Assembly: GCF_020177265.1 (NCBI RefSeq)
Contig: NZ_JAIVMC010000001.1
Coordinates: 434,001-498,000, forward strand
From: Pseudooceanicola marinus
GTDB taxonomy: Bacteria; Pseudomonadota; Alphaproteobacteria; Rhodobacterales; Rhodobacteraceae
Length of the DNA stretch: 64,000 nucleotides
Reading direction: 5' to 3'
Within the stretch, counting starts at the first letter, position 1, and every line of letters starts with the position of its first letter. Below the pieces are notes generated by a model. It was given only the letters and a program-made list of their open reading frames with translations. It had not been told where the DNA came from and ran no database searches. Below, in pieces: positions 17,899-27,569 of the stretch. A program made the position numbers and the translations under genes.

Positions 17899-19074
17899 TC
17901 AGCGTGCGGGCTCTCGGGCCAGCAGGGTTTTGTAAACCCTTTCCGCAAGCTCTGACACCGCATCCCGCAACGGGCCAGACGGTAGGCGCCGCTCAATATC
18001 CGAGGTGAAGACGAGTTGACCGCGCATCGCCTGAACAGATCGCCGCCGCACCTTGATCCTGCACACCAGATCCTCCAGCGGTTCGGTCTTGGGGAAGGTT
18101 GGCTGCTGTTCCAGCCCGGCACAGACCATCGCCAGCCGGGTGCGGACGCACTTCTCGCAGCGCCCGCAGTTTCCACCCGTGGAGGTGTCATGGTAGCAAA
18201 CCGAAAGGTCGGTCATCAGTGCCGAGTCGTGGGCTGCGATCACCCCGACCTTCTGGACGCGCGTGACACGTTCCCCCAGGGGCCGGATCGGCAGCGCCTC
18301 GGAGGAGAGGGCGGCGACCATCTCCGAGTTGTTTCCCCAAGGGTGCCGGGCCAGCTGCTGCGTCAGGCTGTTGTCCATGGCGACGGCGCCTTCCGCCACG
18401 CGGTCCTGCAGCGCGTTCAGGCACATGGCCAGGTTCACCGTATGGAGCATGTTCCAGTTCATCTTCAGCTGCCGGATATTGGTCTCGACCACCAGCAGCT
18501 CCAGCCCCAGCCGGTCCGCGATGCGGGCCACCCGGTCTTTCAGGTCGATGAAGCCAGGTTCTGCCGCCCCTGCGTAATCCGCTCCAGCCACCAGCAGACC
18601 GTGGGTGTATCCATGGCCGGTCACTGCTTCGATCGCCGCCTGGGTGCTGTCGACGCCCCCGCTTAGGCACAGGATCTTGTCACGTCGGCCCGGAGCCGGG
18701 GGCGGCGTCTGTCCGACCTCGTAGCGCAGCCGCAACGGGGCGTTGCCCGGCATCATCCACAGGTATGTCGCGTATTCCAGGCGTTCGATCACACCCGCCG
18801 CAGCCGGGGATATCGGCTGCTCCAGCGTGAATTCGATATTGTGCGACATCGACAAGATCGCCAGCCCCAGCACCGCGGCATCGGGCATCGTGTCCCCTGG
18901 CACGAAGGGATCCGCCCTGCGGATGAAGAAGCTCCGGTTGCCGAAACCTACGGTAAGCTCGGCCCCTCTGACTTCGGCGCTGGCGCTCAGGGTTTCCCGT
19001 GGGGTTGCCGTCCTAGCGTGATCGCGTAGGCGTTTGTTGTAAAGACGTTTCAGGCCAAGCGGCATGGTGGGCAT
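17899..19074 (-). CDS. QueC-like PP-loop ATPase of unknown role
   Basis: I chose the ATG at 19074 (391 residues), preceded by an AAAGGA-type ribosome site; the open frame extends further but without sensible composition. The first 135 residues match nothing I recognise. At about 140-150 is a PP-loop, [14 protein letters not shown], which binds ATP for adenylation. Near residue 300 lies [20 protein letters not shown], the C-x9-C-x2-C-x2-C zinc motif of QueC (7-cyano-7-deazaguanine synthase). The protein is much longer than QueC (about 230) and no other queuosine gene is nearby. QueC-like proteins also occur in phage-defence systems (QatC, Cap9), but no partner genes are seen. Adenylating ligase chemistry is likely; the substrate is unknown. 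Confidence 0.7.
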   Translation of the reverse strand: MPTMPLGLKRLYNKRLRDHARTATPRETLSASAEVRGAELTVGFGNRSFFIRRADPFVPGDTMPDAAVLGLAILSMSHNIEFTLEQPISPAAAGVIERLEYATYLWMMPGNAPLRLRYEVGQTPPPAPGRRDKILCLSGGVDSTQAAIEAVTGHGYTHGLLVAGADYAGAAEPGFIDLKDRVARIADRLGLELLVVETNIRQLKMNWNMLHTVNLAMCLNALQDRVAEGAVAMDNSLTQQLARHPWGNNSEMVAALSSEALPIRPLGERVTRVQKVGVIAAHDSALMTDLSVCYHDTSTGGNCGRCEKCVRTRLAMVCAGLEQQPTFPKTEPLEDLVCRIKVRRRSVQAMRGQLVFTSDIERRLPSGPLRDAVSELAERVYKTLLAREPAR

Positions 19075-19394
19075 TCTGGGTCGTTCCTTTGTCTGCAGCG
19101 CTGGCTCGGCCAGGCGGGGCGCGCCCCTAGGTGCGTCACACGAGCCTATCCGGCAAGTCCCTTTTTCGGCGCTCGTGCCTCGCCAGCGGCGTGCGTCAGC
19201 TGTGTCAGAGCAGGCCTTGGCGCAGTGGTGTCGAAGCTGGGAGAGCTTCCGGGCGACGCAGTCTGTCATGCAGTAGGCCGGGCGTTCCTCGCCGGGTTCT
19301 CTGATAACGGCGCAGGCCTCGCGGTGTGACCGTGACTTAGGTCGAAGACCGCTCCTGCCGGTGCGCGCCTCGGCGCAGCCCCATGTTGCTCCGC
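19075..19394. other. Upstream region of the QueC-like gene, no gene seen
   Basis: This gap of 320 bp lies between two genes on the minus strand. It must contain the promoter of the QueC-like gene and the 3' end of the kinase transcript. I saw no strong hairpin, repeat or supported coding frame. Confidence 0.3.
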
Positions 19395-21773
19395 CTAACC
19401 TTCGGTCGCGTTGTCCGGTGGCGCTGTCGGTCGGCCGGGGCGTGGTGCCTCCTGCGGCAAGGTCAGACGGCGCGACGGACCTCGTGCGCCCTGGTGGTCG
19501 GCCAGCAGGCGCCGGATGACCTGGGCGCGGATCGGTTTGGCCACCACGTCGTCGAGACCCGCGGCGCGCAGGCGCTCGGTCACCTCCTCTCCGACATGGG
19601 CGGTCAGCGCGACGATGCGGGTCGACCGGTTCGGTCCGGGGGCGGCACGGATCGCAGCGGCGGCCTCGAACCCGTCCATAACCGGCATCGAGACATCCAT
19701 CAGGATGATGTCGAAAGCCGCCTCTGCTGCCGCCGCCACGCCTTCGCGCCCATTCGCGGCCTCGGTCACGCGGTGCCCGTCGCGTTCCAGAAGCCGCCGG
19801 GCGACGAAGCGGTTGGTGGCATTGTCCTCCACCAGCAGGATCTGCTGCGGTGGCGCCTGGCGCGGCGCGGGCTCGGTATCGGAGGTGGTTGGCCCGGCGG
19901 GGGGAGTGGCCGCCGGAAGCGGCAGGGACAGAGTGAAGACGCTGCCCTTGCCGGGGGCCGAGGCCACCTCGATGTCACCGCCCATGGCGCGGGCAAGTTG
20001 GCGCGCGATCCCCAGGCCCAGGCCGGTGCCCTGGATTTGATGACGGATCGCCCCATCGAGCCGGACGAAGTCGTCGAAGACCCTCGCGGCTTCTTCCATC
20101 GTCATGCCGATGCCGGTGTCGCGCACCAGGATCTCCACCTGGTCCGCCTGTCGGCGCGGCTCGACGCTGATAGAGCCGAAGCGGGTGAACTTCACCGCGT
20201 TGGAGACCAGGTTCAGCAGGACCTGGCGCAGGCGTGTCGCATCGCCCGAGACCCAGCCGGAAGGCCCTGCGCCGATGCGGACCAGCCGGTTGTCCTGCGC
20301 GCGCGCCCGCGGCATCTCGCTGGCCAGAATGTCGTCGATCAAAGCGTCCAGGTCGAAAGGCGCGCGCCGGATCGCCACGTCGCCGCCTTCGATCTGGGTG
20401 ATGTCCAGCACGTCGTTGACCAGTTGCAATAGGGTCTGGGCGGAGCCGCGCACGACCTCCAGGAACCGACGCCCCTCTGCCGGATCGTCGTTTTCGGCCA
20501 TCAGGTCGATCGCCCCCAGGATGCCGTTCAGCGGCGTGCGCATCTCATGGCTGATGACCCCGAGGAACCTGGCCTTGGCCCGTTCGGCCGCCAGGGCCTT
20601 GTCGCGGGAGGCTTTCAGCTCTGCCTCTGCCGCGACCTGGTGTGAAATGTCACGGATCACGCAGACCAGGATCGGAGCGCCCTGGCTGTCGGAACTGTCC
20701 ATCGAAAGTTCGACCGGAATGCGTTGCCCGTCGCAGCGTCGGGCGATCAACCGATAGCCGGTGCGCGGGCCAACGGCGCAGGCGTCGAAGAGGGCACGAC
20801 CGGAGATCGCCGTGCTGCCGTCTGTACCATCGCGTCGCAACAGCCGGCCGACCGGCTGACCGATCACCCGTTCGGTGGAGATCGCGAACATCTCTGCCGC
20901 GGCCCGGTTGGTGTCGATGATCCGCCCGCGGGAGTCGAGCATCAGGATGGCATCCCGCGAGGTCGAAAAGATGGTTTCGAGGCGCGCCGAGGCCACGCGC
21001 TTCTGCTCCAATCTCTTCTGCGAGACACGCGCGAGGGAACGGAAGAGCACCACCATCGCCGTCAGCGCAGCCAACAGGACAAGGCTGGCCGCCGCCAGCC
21101 CCTTCAGGACCGAGAGAACGTCCAACCGTGCTGTATCCGATTGCGCCACCAGCCGCAGGTTCGCCATGGAGAGCATGCGGCGCAGGTCCGGGCGCATGTC
21201 CTCCAGCCGGGCATCAAGGACCGCAAGCGCCTCGGTCAGCGCCGGGTCGTTGCCGTCGATCAGCGGCGCAAGCGCGTAGACTTCGGTGCGGATGCGGTCG
21301 AAAGTGCCCCCCAGGGCCGGGTGGCGCAGGGCACGGTTGTAGAGAGGCGCCGTCCCCAGGGTTTCAAACCGGGCGTAGAGGATGTCATAGCGTCGCCGCA
21401 ATTCGCGCAGCGCCGATGGCAAGGACTGGATCTGGCCCGCAGAGCCCGAGACGTCCCCCTCCGTCTCCCGCGCTATCGGTGTCCCCGGATCGCGTGTCAG
21501 TTCTGCCAGACGGGCCCGGGAGGTAGCGTCCTGCAACTTCAGGTACTCGACCTCAAGCTGCGCCAGGCTCCATTGCATGTTGTCGGCGGGCGAGGAGGCA
21601 AGCTCATCCAGTTTCTGGCGCACCTCGGTCAGCAGATAGACGATGACGACGAGGCAAAGCGCGGTGATCGCCGCCAGGACCGCCAACCGGATCACCCCGG
21701 CATCCAGGCTAGCCCGCGGCGCCTCTGCTGCGGTGCCGGACTGGGTCTCTTTCGGTGCGCTCCTGGGGGCCAT
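19395..21773 (-). CDS. Hybrid sensor histidine kinase (TM sensor-PAS-HisKA-HATPase-REC)
   Basis: The ATG at 21773 has GGAGG six bases upstream and is preferred over a GTG at 21821, giving 792 residues. TM1 is at about 29-50 and a periplasmic helical sensor region runs to about 230. TM2 follows (LAAASLVLLAALTAMVVLF), then PAS (about 260-375), HisKA with phospho-acceptor His in ISHEMRTPLNG (about 408), and HATPase with NAVKFTR and GTGLGLGIA. The C-terminal receiver has its phospho-Asp in ILMDVSMPVMDG (about 693). There is no Hpt domain, so a phosphotransfer partner must be elsewhere. The gene for a SUOX-fold periplasmic protein lies directly upstream and probably encodes its signal input. Confidence 0.9.
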   Translation of the reverse strand: MAPRSAPKETQSGTAAEAPRASLDAGVIRLAVLAAITALCLVVIVYLLTEVRQKLDELASSPADNMQWSLAQLEVEYLKLQDATSRARLAELTRDPGTPIARETEGDVSGSAGQIQSLPSALRELRRRYDILYARFETLGTAPLYNRALRHPALGGTFDRIRTEVYALAPLIDGNDPALTEALAVLDARLEDMRPDLRRMLSMANLRLVAQSDTARLDVLSVLKGLAAASLVLLAALTAMVVLFRSLARVSQKRLEQKRVASARLETIFSTSRDAILMLDSRGRIIDTNRAAAEMFAISTERVIGQPVGRLLRRDGTDGSTAISGRALFDACAVGPRTGYRLIARRCDGQRIPVELSMDSSDSQGAPILVCVIRDISHQVAAEAELKASRDKALAAERAKARFLGVISHEMRTPLNGILGAIDLMAENDDPAEGRRFLEVVRGSAQTLLQLVNDVLDITQIEGGDVAIRRAPFDLDALIDDILASEMPRARAQDNRLVRIGAGPSGWVSGDATRLRQVLLNLVSNAVKFTRFGSISVEPRRQADQVEILVRDTGIGMTMEEAARVFDDFVRLDGAIRHQIQGTGLGLGIARQLARAMGGDIEVASAPGKGSVFTLSLPLPAATPPAGPTTSDTEPAPRQAPPQQILLVEDNATNRFVARRLLERDGHRVTEAANGREGVAAAAEAAFDIILMDVSMPVMDGFEAAAAIRAAPGPNRSTRIVALTAHVGEEVTERLRAAGLDDVVAKPIRAQVIRRLLADHQGARGPSRRLTLPQEAPRPGRPTAPPDNATEG

Positions 21774-21825
21774 TGCCACCTCCGACAGAGCCGCCGTCCG
21801 CACCGGCCTGCGGCGCGTCACGGGC

Positions 21826-22356
21826 CTATTTCACGATGATCCGGTCAAGCTGCCAGATCGAGTTGGAATAGATCACCTCGGACCGGAAGTCGGACGATGA
21901 ATCATAGGGATAGACGAGCCACAGCGGCCCCTTGCTGCGCAGGGTCATCGGCGTGCCGTTGCGTTCATAGGCCAGGATCGCCCCGTCAGGTCGGAAGCTG
22001 TCCACGGGGATCTCGATGGCGTAGTCATTGGCCGCGATCAGCTGAAGCACGCCTCCCTCAATGCCGTGACGCGCCAGGAAATCGGTCATCCGGATCCCGC
22101 GGAACGCCTGCACACCTTCGGTCCAGATCGTCGTGGTCTCGAAACCGGTCGTCGGCATCTCCTGCAGGGTCGCCAGATCGTAGGTGATGACCTCGTCGCC
22201 CAGGGTCAGGCGCAGCAGGGGCGCGTCCTCGGCTTTGGCGTCGTTCGGGGGCAAGGCCGAGAGCAAAACCGACAGGCCCAGCAACAGCGTGGCGAGGACG
22301 GGGCGCAGGGCGCGACGCAGGCGTGGCAGCGGGCACAGGGCGGGCGACAGGGGCAT
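21826..22356 (-). CDS. Periplasmic SUOX-fold (molybdopterin-oxidoreductase-like) protein lacking cysteine
   Basis: This 176-residue protein has a signal peptide (hydrophobic to about residue 35, cut near AKAEDAP). The mature domain resembles the sulfite-oxidase/YedY core: LQEMPTTGFETTTIWTEG, FRGIRMTDFLARHG, and GPLWLVYPYD. The mature chain has no cysteine, so it cannot supply the Cys ligand to molybdenum used by true members. It is therefore probably a binding or sensing protein rather than an enzyme. A GAGGAGA ribosome site precedes the start. The hybrid kinase gene follows closely (53 bp to its preferred start), which suggests it is the periplasmic partner of that kinase. Confidence 0.75.
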   Translation of the reverse strand: MPLSPALCPLPRLRRALRPVLATLLLGLSVLLSALPPNDAKAEDAPLLRLTLGDEVITYDLATLQEMPTTGFETTTIWTEGVQAFRGIRMTDFLARHGIEGGVLQLIAANDYAIEIPVDSFRPDGAILAYERNGTPMTLRSKGPLWLVYPYDSSSDFRSEVIYSNSIWQLDRIIVK

Positions 22357-22531
22357 CAGCGATCTCCTCGTAGGAATGATGGACCGGCATGAACCGGCGC
22401 AGGGCGGAACGGGACGACGGCATGGGCCTGACGCCCGCTGAGCGCCGTTAAGGGAATGGCTAACCCCAATACCTTAATGTTCCCTGTAGTGCCGGCCGGA
22501 TTGTCGGCGGCCACTGGCAAGGGATCGGCCC

Positions 22532-23131
22532 GTGACGAAGGAAAACGCAGCAGGCGCGGGGCAGGGCGGTACACCGCTGCGTCTGCTGTTCATCGATGAC
22601 CACGCCCTGCTGCGAGACACCCTGGCTGCCTGGCTGGCCGCACGCGGCCTGGATGTGACCTGCGCCGACAGTCTGGCGAGGGCGACAGGCTTGTCCTGCA
22701 GACCGGATCTCGTGATGATTGATCTGCGGCTGCGGGATCTGACCTTGCCAGAGGGTATCTTCAGGCTGCGATCGGCCTTCGGGCCGGTTCCCGTCCTGCT
22801 GACCGCAGGTGCGCATGACGCCGAGACGGCCAAAAGGGCGCGCGACGCCGGTGTGACGGCGATCCTTGGCAAGGCGCTGCCGCCCGCGGCGGTGCTGGAC
22901 GAGATCCTGCGCCATGCCCCTGGCCGCCCGGCCGGTGACGTCGCGCTGAGCCCACGCGAGAGGGAGGTTCTGGCCGGTCTCGCGCGCGGGCAATCGAACA
23001 AGGAGATTGCCCGCGCGCTGGACCTGAGGGAGGTCACGGTGAAGCTTCACATGCAGCGGCTGAGCCGCAAGCTGGGCGCCCGCAACCGCACCCATGCCGC
23101 GCTTCTGGCGCGTGACCGCGGACTGGTCTAA
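22532..23131 (+). CDS. LuxR/NarL-type response regulator
   Basis: It probably starts with GTG at 22532, giving 199 residues. The receiver domain (about 17-125) has the acidic pair in LLFIDDHALL, the phospho-acceptor Asp in LVMIDLRLRD, a Thr in LLTAG and a Lys in ILGKAL. The C-terminal LuxR helix-turn-helix (about 135-195) carries LSPREREVLAGLARGQSNKEIA and KLHMQRLSRKLGARNRT. It is divergent from the SUOX-fold protein/hybrid kinase pair across 175 bp and is the likely output of that system, although the kinase's own receiver implies a relay step that is not encoded here. Confidence 0.88.
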   Translation: MTKENAAGAGQGGTPLRLLFIDDHALLRDTLAAWLAARGLDVTCADSLARATGLSCRPDLVMIDLRLRDLTLPEGIFRLRSAFGPVPVLLTAGAHDAETAKRARDAGVTAILGKALPPAAVLDEILRHAPGRPAGDVALSPREREVLAGLARGQSNKEIARALDLREVTVKLHMQRLSRKLGARNRTHAALLARDRGLV

Positions 23132-23338
23132 CCCGCGAACCCGCCGCCACATGGCGCCTCACTTCCTGCAATTGTCACTACTTCGCCGCGGACGGCCAGC
23201 CGCTGGCGGACCCGGATTAAAGCAATTTTCACGGCTGGGCGCCAAACCTGCCCCCGGCGAACCGTTCCCCGGGGGCGGTTGCCGTGGGTTCGAGCGACAA
23301 GCCGCACGGGCCGCGACCAAGACAACCAGGGGAATGAC

Positions 23339-26300
23339 ATGGGTCTTTCGAGTATACGCATCGCCTTTCGCCTGCCGGCGGCCTTCTTTCTGATCGTCGC
23401 GCTGTCTCTGGCGGTGCTGGTGGTCTTCTCCTACTCCTCTGCCAAGCGAACGTTGATCGCCTCGGGCGAGGAGGAAATCCGGCAGATCGCGCGTACCCGC
23501 GCCGATGAGCTGGAAAACTGGGCCGCGGAATTGCAGACCGACCTGGCGCTGCAGGCGAACAATCCCCTGGTCTACAATGCCCTGCGAAGTTTCCATGCCG
23601 CCTGGCAAACCCTCGGGCCGTCCGCCAGTGAAGACATGCAGGCGCTTTATGCCACGGGGCAGGGCGCAGAGCTGATCGATGCCGGTGACGGATCGGTCTA
23701 TTCGCGCATCCACAGCCGTTTTCACGAGCATTTTCGATCCGTTGCGCGGCGCGGAGGCTATGCGGACGTCCTTCTGCTAAACCCGGCGGGCACCGTGATC
23801 TACTCGGTCAACAAGGGGGCAGACTTCGGGGTCGACGGGACCGACTTTGCCGGCGACCCGATGTTCGCCCAGGCTCTCGACCTGCTGGCCGAACATGATA
23901 GTGGCACGACGGCCTTTGTCGACTTCACGCCGCATGACCTGTCCGGCGAAGCCTCGGCCTTTGTCATGGCGCCGGTGGCCCATGGCAGCAACGTGACGCT
24001 CGGGGCGATCGTCTTGCGTCTCAACGCTGCGACCATCACCACCAGTCTCGGCGCGGCCGGCGGATTGGGCGAAAGCGGCCAGGCCTTCATCATCGGCAGC
24101 GACGGAGCTGCCCGCACGTCCGCGCCAGGCTGGACCGACGCTGCGCTGGATCCCACGAGCCATCTGGCCCGTGCCCTGGAGGGAGAAACGGTTCTGGTCG
24201 AGGAGTCGCTGCCGCAGATGGACCGGCCGGGCATGATCACGGCCGCCGCCCCGGCCGAGGTCATAGGCGCCTCCTGGCTGTCCCTGGTCAGCAAGGCCGA
24301 GGCTGAAATGCTCCTGCCGGTATCGGACTTCCTCTCGAACACTTTGCTTTACGGCGGGATCATCCTGGTCTTCGCCGCCGTTGTCGGCACCCTTCTCGCG
24401 CTGAGCGTGACACGCCCCCTGCGGGACCTGACCCATAGCATCTCGGCTGTCAGCCAGGAGGACTACGATACGCCGGTGCCCCATGTCTCACGACGCGACG
24501 AATTGGGCACCATATCGCGCTCGCTCGAAGAGCTGCGGGAGACCTTGTCGAAATCCCACGCGATCCAGGTGGAATCCGCCTTCAAGAGCGCGGCATTGGC
24601 CTCCACCTCGGCGGCGCTGATGATCACGGACGAGGATTTCAACATCACCTACATGAACCAGGCGGTGCGCGACATGATGCACGCCCAGGTGAGCGAATTC
24701 CGAAAGATCCTGGCCACCTTCGATCCGGACAACCTGATCGGGGTGAACATGGACATCTTCCATGCCCATCCCGGGCAGATCCGCGCGCTGATCACCCAGC
24801 CGGACAAGCTGCCGTTCCGCACTGACATCCGCGTGGGAGATGCGCGCATCCAGATCGAGCTGAACGCCGTTTTCGCACCCGATCAGAGCTTTGCCGGGCT
24901 GGTCGTCGAATGGGTCGATGTCACCGAGGAACGTCGGCGCACGTCCGTCCTGAACGCCATCGACAGCGGGCAGATCTTTGCCGAATGCGATGGCGCGGGC
25001 CGGTTCCAGCGCCTGAACGACAACTTCCTGACGCTCGCTGGCTGTACGGCCGCGGAGCTTCAGGGGCGCGATATGGCAGATAGGATCCGACTGGACGGCG
25101 CCGAGGCTGACACCCCGCTTCTGGCACGGCTCCAACAGGCCGAAGCGGTCCAGGGTCGCTTCCTCATCGCCCGTCCGGGCCGCGACGATGCTCTCGTCGA
25201 AGGCGGGCTCTATCCCATCATCGACAGGCGCGGAGAGGCCACGGGGATGACCCTGATCGGGTCGGATGTGACCGCGGCGCAACAGCAGCTGCGCGAAGCG
25301 GAGGCGCGTCAGCAAGCCATGCAGGCCGCCCAGGAGAAGGTCGTGGATGCGCTGCGCATCGGCATGCGGGACATCTCCAACGGGGATTTGACCGGCCGGT
25401 TGAACGATGCCTTCGCGCCCGAGTACGAACAGCTGCGCACCGACTTCAACGACGCCCTGGAAAACCTGACCCGCGCCATGCGCAACATCGCCCAGCAAAC
25501 CAGTGAGATGCACAGCGAGACCGCGGAAATCGTGAAAGCGGCCGACGACATGTCGCAGCGCACCGAGCGACAGGCCATGACCCTGCAGGACACCGCGGCC
25601 AGCCTGGACGAACTGACGACCAACATCGCCCAGACCGCGGATGGCGCGGCCCGTGCCAACCAGGTGGTAACCGAGGCGCGCGCCCGTGCCGAGCAGAGCG
25701 GGTCGGTCGTGGATGAGGCGGAGACGGCAATGGCCGAAATTTCCAGTTCCTCGAAGGAAATTATGAAGGTCATCTCGGTGATCGACGACATCTCGTTCCA
25801 GACCAACCTTCTGGCCCTCAACGCCGGGGTCGAGGCCGCGCGGGCAGGGGAGGCTGGTCGGGGGTTCGCGGTCGTTGCCACCGAGGTTCGCGCCCTGGCA
25901 CAGCGATGCGCCAATGCCGCGGCGGAGATCAACCAGCTGATAACGGTTTCCGGTCAACATGTCTCCCGAGGGGTCGAACTGGTCGGCGTGACCGGTGAGA
26001 CCTTGAAGAAGATCGTCAGCTCGATCTCGGAGATATCCGACTACATTGCCGAGATCGCCCAGGCTGGAAAGGAACAGAGCATCGGCTTGAACCAGGTCAA
26101 TTCCGCGGTGAACCAGATTGATCATGTGACCCAGCAGAATGCCGCCATGTTCGAGGAGACGACCTCGGCCAGTCATCAGCTGGCGCAGCGGGCAACGAAC
26201 CTTACGGAGACCATCGGGCATTTCCGCGTGGCCGGTGCTGCGGGGAAGGAGCACGACACACGACGTGGCACGACCGTCCGTCCGGCAAGTCGAGGCGGCA

Positions 26301-26383
26301 CCACAGCCGCAGCGGCTAGGCAGGGCAATCTCGCCGTTGCCCCGCGCCCCGCACCGAGCGCCAGCGATTGGGAGGACTTCTAG
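23339..26383 (+). CDS. Methyl-accepting chemotaxis protein with C-terminal tether pentapeptide
   Basis: The ATG at 23339 follows AGGGGA and gives 1014 residues. TM1 is at about 10-35 and a large periplasmic sensor runs to about 335. TM2 follows (LLYGGIILVFAAVVGTLLALSV), then HAMP (about 360-410), two PAS-like modules (about 420-535 and 545-650), a second HAMP-like linker (about 665-720) and the MCP signalling hairpin. The hairpin tip is ISFQTNLLALNAGVEAARAGEAGRGFAVVA. The chain ends in DWEDF, close to the NWETF pentapeptide that tethers CheR and CheB. cheB and cheD follow, so this receptor brings its own adaptation enzymes. The ligand is unknown. Confidence 0.92.
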   Translation: MGLSSIRIAFRLPAAFFLIVALSLAVLVVFSYSSAKRTLIASGEEEIRQIARTRADELENWAAELQTDLALQANNPLVYNALRSFHAAWQTLGPSASEDMQALYATGQGAELIDAGDGSVYSRIHSRFHEHFRSVARRGGYADVLLLNPAGTVIYSVNKGADFGVDGTDFAGDPMFAQALDLLAEHDSGTTAFVDFTPHDLSGEASAFVMAPVAHGSNVTLGAIVLRLNAATITTSLGAAGGLGESGQAFIIGSDGAARTSAPGWTDAALDPTSHLARALEGETVLVEESLPQMDRPGMITAAAPAEVIGASWLSLVSKAEAEMLLPVSDFLSNTLLYGGIILVFAAVVGTLLALSVTRPLRDLTHSISAVSQEDYDTPVPHVSRRDELGTISRSLEELRETLSKSHAIQVESAFKSAALASTSAALMITDEDFNITYMNQAVRDMMHAQVSEFRKILATFDPDNLIGVNMDIFHAHPGQIRALITQPDKLPFRTDIRVGDARIQIELNAVFAPDQSFAGLVVEWVDVTEERRRTSVLNAIDSGQIFAECDGAGRFQRLNDNFLTLAGCTAAELQGRDMADRIRLDGAEADTPLLARLQQAEAVQGRFLIARPGRDDALVEGGLYPIIDRRGEATGMTLIGSDVTAAQQQLREAEARQQAMQAAQEKVVDALRIGMRDISNGDLTGRLNDAFAPEYEQLRTDFNDALENLTRAMRNIAQQTSEMHSETAEIVKAADDMSQRTERQAMTLQDTAASLDELTTNIAQTADGAARANQVVTEARARAEQSGSVVDEAETAMAEISSSSKEIMKVISVIDDISFQTNLLALNAGVEAARAGEAGRGFAVVATEVRALAQRCANAAAEINQLITVSGQHVSRGVELVGVTGETLKKIVSSISEISDYIAEIAQAGKEQSIGLNQVNSAVNQIDHVTQQNAAMFEETTSASHQLAQRATNLTETIGHFRVAGAAGKEHDTRRGTTVRPASRGGTTAAAARQGNLAVAPRPAPSASDWEDF

Positions 26384-26472
26384 GCGCAAGACTCACGGCT
26401 TCCGACAGAACCACCGCGCCCTGATCACCACGCTGCATCAGGCCACCAACACAGCTTGAAAACGGATCCGAA

Positions 26473-27558
26473 ATGCCGACGTCGCCGTCCTCTCAATCCC
26501 ACTCTGGTGCTGGCTCCCCGATCACACGGGTTCTGATCGTTGATGATCAGCCTTCGGTTCAAACCCTGATCCGTCACGCGCTGAGCCGGGATCCCATGAT
26601 CGAGGTCGTGGGAGTGGCGAGCGACGCCTACATGGCGCGAGAGATGATCAAGAAACTGAACCCGGATGTACTGACCCTTGATGTCGAAATGCCCCGGATG
26701 ACCGGGTTGGAATTTCTCGAAAGGCTGATGCGCCTGCGGCCAATGCCGGTGGTCATGTTCTCCTCCGTCACGCAGCAGGGCAGCGAGAATGCGGTGAGGG
26801 CCTTGGCGCTCGGCGCGGTCGATGTCCTGCCCAAACCGATTGCGGGCATGACCCAGGACGCGCTGGAGAAGCTCGTCTCCCGCGTCCGCACCGCTAGCCG
26901 TGTCCGACGCGATGCTAGCCCGACCCCTTTTCAAGAGGATGAGCCGCCGCCGGAGACGGCCCAGTTCGGACGTTGGAACGGAAAGGTCGTGTTGATCGGC
27001 GCCTCGACCGGAGGTGTGGCCGCGGTCGAGGCCGTGCTGCGCAGGATGCCGAAAACCTGCCCGCCAATCGTCATTTCGCAGCATATGCCAGAGAGCTTTT
27101 TGGTCAGCTTTGCCCGCCGGCTCGATGACCTGTTGCCGCAGCATGTGCAGTTGGCGCGCGACGGGACAGAGGTCGAAGCGGGCCAGATCTACCTGGCGCC
27201 CGGCGGCGCGGAACATACGGGGATCCGACGCGCGGGACGAAAAATTCAGATTGCTTCGATCGCCGCGCCGAAACGCAACGGTCACATCCCGTCGGTTGAC
27301 GAGCTGTTCATGTCCGGGGTGGAAACTGCGGAAACCGTCGTGGCGGTCATCCTGACGGGAATCGGCAAGGATGGCGCTGAGGGCATGGCACAACTGAAGA
27401 GCAATGGAGCCGTATGCATTGGCCAGGATGAAGACACCAGCGTGGTCTATGGCATGCCGCGTTCGGCTGCGGAACTGGGCATCCTCGACGCGCAGCTACC
27501 GTTGCCTCAGATCGCCCAGGCCATCTGTACGGCCTGTGACGCCGCACGCCGAAACTGA
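26473..27558 (+). CDS. cheB: Chemotaxis response regulator protein-glutamate methylesterase/deamidase
   Basis: The 361-residue protein has a receiver domain (about 15-130; phospho-Asp in TLDVEMPRMTG, Lys in DVLPKPI) and a linker. A C-terminal methylesterase domain follows (about 170-355) with the catalytic triad Ser in IGASTGG, His in ISQHMPESF and Asp in GIGKDGAEGM. It removes methyl groups from, and deamidates, chemoreceptors in the cytoplasm to allow adaptation. It lies about 90 bp after the receptor gene and 11 bp before cheD. No cheA, cheW, cheY or cheR is in the window, so the core signalling genes must be elsewhere. Confidence 0.95.
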   Translation: MPTSPSSQSHSGAGSPITRVLIVDDQPSVQTLIRHALSRDPMIEVVGVASDAYMAREMIKKLNPDVLTLDVEMPRMTGLEFLERLMRLRPMPVVMFSSVTQQGSENAVRALALGAVDVLPKPIAGMTQDALEKLVSRVRTASRVRRDASPTPFQEDEPPPETAQFGRWNGKVVLIGASTGGVAAVEAVLRRMPKTCPPIVISQHMPESFLVSFARRLDDLLPQHVQLARDGTEVEAGQIYLAPGGAEHTGIRRAGRKIQIASIAAPKRNGHIPSVDELFMSGVETAETVVAVILTGIGKDGAEGMAQLKSNGAVCIGQDEDTSVVYGMPRSAAELGILDAQLPLPQIAQAICTACDAARRN

Positions 27559-27569
27559 GGGAGCCTGAG

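Noticed and set aside
17899..19074. Annotation as queC (queuosine biosynthesis)
   Set aside because: The protein is about 160 residues longer than QueC, with an unmatched N-terminal part, and no queD, queE or queF is nearby.
17655..19394. Genomic island inserted at tRNA-Ser
   Set aside because: No integrase gene follows and no second copy of the tRNA 3' end was seen, so the isolated QueC-like gene alone is not enough.
24488..26389. Long minus-strand open frame opposite the chemoreceptor gene
   Set aside because: The opposite strand encodes a complete MCP with recognisable domains; the antisense translation has no protein character.
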